Assembly (NCBI GenBank): GCA_028698695.1
Contig: JAQVWB010000002.1
Location: 1 to 46,358, forward strand
From: Syntrophomonadaceae bacterium
GTDB taxonomy: Bacteria; Bacillota; Syntrophomonadia; Syntrophomonadales; Syntrophomonadaceae
Direction of reading: 5' to 3'
DNA: 46,358 bases
Made by a program: the position numbers and the translations under genes. This document shows, one piece after another, positions 43,742-46,358 of the stretch. The notes under the pieces are model-generated. The model was not told the origin of the DNA and did not search any database. It was given only the letters and a program-made list of their open reading frames with translations. The number at the start of each line of letters is the position of its first letter. Position 1 is the first letter of the stretch.

Positions 43742-43781
43742 GACAATAATAAAGGAGGCCCAGGCCTCCTTTATTATTGTC
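43742..43781. terminator. Bidirectional terminator, 19-bp perfect stem
   Basis: The arms GACAATAATAAAGGAGGCC (43742-43760) and its exact complement (43763-43781) are separated by only CA. The stem sits between the CoA-transferase gene and the convergent MBL-fold hydrolase and has T-rich tails in both directions. Confidence 0.85.
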
Positions 43782-43789
43782 TATTTTTA

Positions 43790-44683
43790 TTACCTGATAA
43801 CAGCCTGATAGTACAGAGAGTTGTTTTCCAGGAATACCTTTGCCTGACCGTTATTACAGAGATAGGAAAGGAAAGCCGATATACCGGTACTTAAACGGAA
43901 ATAATGATTGCGATTAACCTGCAAGCCCTGTCTGACTATGATGTCATGAATAACTGTCTCCAGGCCTGCAGGATTTCTGATTATATCCAGTATTAAATCG
44001 GTTATGGTCAGAAACAAATTATAATTAGCATCTATTAGGTCAGATATATTATCTGTCAATCCACCATGTGACAGATAATAATAAGGAGTTGCAGATTTTA
44101 GTTTTTCAAAGGTTACCAACTGTTTTTGGGGATTGGCCAAATATAGAAAAGGATTGGTCCGGAGTGTTTCTATAGAAATTAAACTATCTCCTACAAATAA
44201 AACCTGATCCGGAGTTATAATTCCCAGTTGCCCCAGACTATGTCCACCCAAATCCAGTATTTCAAAGGTCATGTTTTTAATCTGCTCTGTTCCTGCAGAT
44301 ATTATATTGGTAACCAGCGAATCCTGCGCGGTTAAAAACCTGGCGGTCAATAACTTAAGCGGATAAGCAGAATAAATTGAAAAGGGGGTTAGTATTGGAT
44401 TATTAATAAAGGCAGCTTCAATTGCGGAAGCATATATTTTGCAATTACTCTTATTTTGTATGAAATGGTTGCCCCCGCAATGATCAGCATGGGAATGCGT
44501 ATTAAATATGGCGTAAACTTCCCAGCCGTTGGCAGACAATATTCTAAAAATTTCTTCTGCCTGAGTCTGGTTGGCACCGCTATCAATCAGCAGGCATTGT
44601 CGGTCTTCGAATTTATATATACCGATATTAGCCATATTAGTTTCAATAACATAAGTATTACCAGCGATATGCTCTAATTTCAT
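43790..44683 (-). CDS. MBL-fold metallo-hydrolase
   Basis: This protein of about 297 residues has the metallo-beta-lactamase-fold motif THSHADHCGGNHF for two metal ions, followed by the GGHS (LDLGGHSLGQ) and GDSL motifs and a later HGG (YYLSHGGL). The C-terminal extension of about 90 residues is alpha-helical. Glyoxalase II or general hydrolase activity is possible, but the substrate is not readable. I chose ATG 44683, nine bases after AAGGA, over two closer in-frame starts. Confidence 0.85.
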   Translation of the reverse strand: MKLEHIAGNTYVIETNMANIGIYKFEDRQCLLIDSGANQTQAEEIFRILSANGWEVYAIFNTHSHADHCGGNHFIQNKSNCKIYASAIEAAFINNPILTPFSIYSAYPLKLLTARFLTAQDSLVTNIISAGTEQIKNMTFEILDLGGHSLGQLGIITPDQVLFVGDSLISIETLRTNPFLYLANPQKQLVTFEKLKSATPYYYLSHGGLTDNISDLIDANYNLFLTITDLILDIIRNPAGLETVIHDIIVRQGLQVNRNHYFRLSTGISAFLSYLCNNGQAKVFLENNSLYYQAVIR

Positions 44684-44775
44684 AAACATCAATCCTTCGG
44701 GTATGGGTGACTAAACTGCCGGATTTAACTCTAAAAAATAATGGTCGGATAGGAAACTCAGATTAATAATACTTC

Positions 44776-45762
44776 TTAGCTGCAGATTAATTGAGTAAGC
44801 TTATGCTCATCAGTTTGGGGGAGAAATCTTTGCAACTCCAATTCAGCCAGGCGTTTTTTAATTTCTGATTCACTATACCTGGTTCCAATCAAACCGCGTT
44901 CCAATTCAGTTATATCATGAGCAGAAAAATAATCACCGTATATCCGACAGCTTTTAATCAGGCCATGTTTTACTTCCAGCCTTATATCAATATTTCCCCA
45001 ATCAAAATTACCCGTCTTCTTAACATTATAAGCAGGGGAAGCCCCATAAATCCAATCCCAGGTTGAGTATTTGTCGTTTTTTGAATCATTAACCATTTTC
45101 AAATCATAATCGCTTAATGTATAAGCAGCATTATCTTTTTCTTCATGTAACACTTCTACGGTTAGTATTTTTTTAAATTCCTCTATCGTCAGGGGAGAGG
45201 AGAGATGTTCGCTGATATTGGTAACCCTGCTGCGTACAGACTTTATTCCTTTGGAAGTTATTTTTTCGGTGCTGGGATTTAGAGCCTGAACCATATCTTC
45301 CAATCGGGAATTAAATAAGATAGTTCCATGGTGCATTAATCGCTGTTTGTATTTAAACTGAGCATTCCCGGAAAACTTACGGCCATCAATGGTAATGTCA
45401 TTTCGGCCATTATTTTCAGCTTGTATGCCGATTCTATTTAAAGCCTTGATTACAGGACGCGTAAACTTCGTAAAGTTTGTAAAATCCCTATTCTCATTAA
45501 CAACAAAGGTAAAATTCAGGTTGCCGTAATCATGGTATACAGCACCCCCTCCTGACATGCGGCGTACTACTTTAATATCATGTTCCTCGATATGTGGGGC
45601 ATTTATCTCTTCGATGGTATTCTGGTTTCTGCCTACTACTACAGTGGGTTGATTCTGCCATAAAATAAAATAATTTTGCGTTTCCGGCAAATTTATTACT
45701 GCGTATTCTTCCAGGGCCAGGTTAAAATATGGGTCATGTGAATTATTGATAATTTCTATCAT
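44776..45762 (-). CDS. lplA: Lipoate-protein ligase
   Basis: This protein of about 328 residues attaches free lipoate to target proteins via lipoyl-AMP. Motifs include LWQNQPTVVVGRNQN, VRRMSGGGAVYHDYGNLNF, the lysine in RKFSGNAQFK, and HHGTILF. The C-terminal LplA domain follows from about residue 250. ATG 45762 has AGGA about eight bases upstream; a longer form is open but lacks a Shine-Dalgarno. It lies beside a dihydrolipoyl dehydrogenase gene on the same strand, so the two share a lipoyl role. Confidence 0.95.
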   Translation of the reverse strand: MIEIINNSHDPYFNLALEEYAVINLPETQNYFILWQNQPTVVVGRNQNTIEEINAPHIEEHDIKVVRRMSGGGAVYHDYGNLNFTFVVNENRDFTNFTKFTRPVIKALNRIGIQAENNGRNDITIDGRKFSGNAQFKYKQRLMHHGTILFNSRLEDMVQALNPSTEKITSKGIKSVRSRVTNISEHLSSPLTIEEFKKILTVEVLHEEKDNAAYTLSDYDLKMVNDSKNDKYSTWDWIYGASPAYNVKKTGNFDWGNIDIRLEVKHGLIKSCRIYGDYFSAHDITELERGLIGTRYSESEIKKRLAELELQRFLPQTDEHKLTQLICS

Positions 45763-45867
45763 AAATAACATCCTAACTATATAAAACATTTGTCAGAAAT
45801 AAAGTTTCGGGAGCATATCTGCCTGTTCAAAATACTCCCATTATGACTTCTCCAGTTACATAGTTAA

Positions 45868-46358
45868 TTAACGCTTGGCTGCCAGATGAATTGCCTTGCC
45901 ATGAACATCCAAAAGTGCTTCCATAACTGCTTCACTAAGGGTAGGATGGGGATGTATAGTCCCAACCATATCAGCAACCTTCATATGATTTTTAACCATT
46001 ATAGTGCCTTCCATTATCAAATCACTGGCATGAGGTCCAATTATATGTACTCCTATTATGACATCGTTTTGATTAGCTAATACTTTAACCATACCATCAG
46101 TTTCTCCCATGGTGAGAGCTTTGCCATTAGCAGCAAATTGAAACTTGCCCACCTGGTACTCCATACCGTTGGCTTTGGCCGCTTCTTCACTCATACCCAC
46201 ACTGGCAATCTCAGGAATAGTAAAAACACAGGCTGGTACTGCATGATAGGGCATACGGGCAGGTATTCCGGCCATATGTTCCACGGCAGCTATGCCTTCT
46301 TCGGAGGCCACATGAGCCAGCATTTGTCCACCAATCACATCACCAATGGCATATATGT
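45868..46358 (-). CDS. lpdA: Dihydrolipoyl dehydrogenase, C-terminal part (truncated by window edge)
   Basis: The visible 163 or so residues are the end of an FAD/NAD(P)-disulfide reductase. The frame stays open to the window edge, beginning YAIGDVIGGQMLAHVASEEG, which is the FAD-binding GD motif. CVFTIPEIASVG is the dimerisation segment, and HPHPTLSEAVMEA carries the active-site His-Glu pair of lipoamide dehydrogenases. The redox CxxxxC lies outside the window. It is upstream of lplA on the same strand. Confidence 0.93.
   Translation of the reverse strand, partial: IYAIGDVIGGQMLAHVASEEGIAAVEHMAGIPARMPYHAVPACVFTIPEIASVGMSEEAAKANGMEYQVGKFQFAANGKALTMGETDGMVKVLANQNDVIIGVHIIGPHASDLIMEGTIMVKNHMKVADMVGTIHPHPTLSEAVMEALLDVHGKAIHLAAKR

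Noticed and set aside
1-46358. CRISPR arrays, insertion sequences, integrases or prophage genes
   Set aside because: No regularly spaced repeats, transposase or integrase motifs, or phage structural genes were seen on either strand.

Overview
The window reads as a chromosomal segment of a low-to-mid GC, Gram-positive anaerobe of the Clostridia, most likely a relative of Syntrophomonas (Syntrophomonadaceae). The evidence for this is indirect. A long core block has the Bacillus/Clostridia gene order yloB-yloC-remA-gmk-rpoZ-coaBC-(metK)-priA-def-fmt-rsmB-rlmN-prpC-prkC-rsgA-rpe. Starts are often TTG or GTG and carry strong AGGAGG-type ribosome binding sites. The window also holds genes typical of fatty-acid-oxidising syntrophs: a membrane pyrophosphatase, a ~600-residue acyl-CoA dehydrogenase and an acetate CoA-transferase-type enzyme. 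The genus is an inference. No mobile element, CRISPR array or prophage was found.

Layout. Bases 1-3942 hold the end of an unknown gene, a divergent uracil-DNA-glycosylase-like Fe-S protein, a gene-poor stretch with a decayed ORF, and a membrane pyrophosphatase ended by a terminator. Bases 4057-11306 hold a Ca2+-type P-ATPase, YicC, RemA, guanylate kinase, RNA polymerase omega, CoaBC and MetK. Bases 11365-23194 are one tightly packed, probably co-transcribed run covering replication restart (PriA), N-terminal formyl-Met processing (Def, Fmt), a DUF116 protein and a YugP-type membrane protease, rRNA methylation (RsmB, RlmN), the PrpC/PrkC phosphatase-kinase pair, RsgA and Rpe. Bases 23198-27000 are the FMN-riboswitch-controlled riboflavin operon ribD-ribE-ribBA-ribH.

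From 27 kb on the genes sit in short, mixed-orientation units. They are a DUF1646 transporter, an acyl-CoA dehydrogenase (minus), an intergenic region with a ~104-nt imperfect palindrome and a MetQ-like C-terminal fragment, an exported protein of unknown function, a YtqA-type radical SAM protein, tRNA-Leu(CAG), a NYN-domain protein, an SLH-domain surface protein with a tiny membrane protein behind it, a divergent short dUTPase-like protein, an isochorismatase-like hydrolase, an EF-G paralogue with an attenuator-like leader, an ECF sigma/anti-sigma pair, a DUF188 protein, an Mrp-type Fe-S carrier ATPase, a 48-residue protein, an acetyl-CoA hydrolase/transferase, an MBL-fold hydrolase, a lipoate-protein ligase and the end of a dihydrolipoyl dehydrogenase.

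How the parts fit. The first 27 kb is mostly housekeeping: nucleotide and cofactor supply (GMP, CoA, SAM, FMN/FAD), translation and rRNA modification, and Ser/Thr signalling. The later part adds energy and acyl-CoA metabolism: the flavin-dependent acyl-CoA dehydrogenase, the CoA-transferase, and lipoate ligase beside a lipoamide dehydrogenase. The most interesting points are small or regulatory: a hairpin that may bring a distant Shine-Dalgarno into register for remA, a four-codon ORF abutting a terminator-like hairpin ahead of the EF-G paralogue, helically phased TTGCAT repeats ahead of the CoA-transferase, three small genes of 36-48 residues, a pyrophosphatase with a shortened signature motif, and a dUTPase-like protein lacking key motifs.
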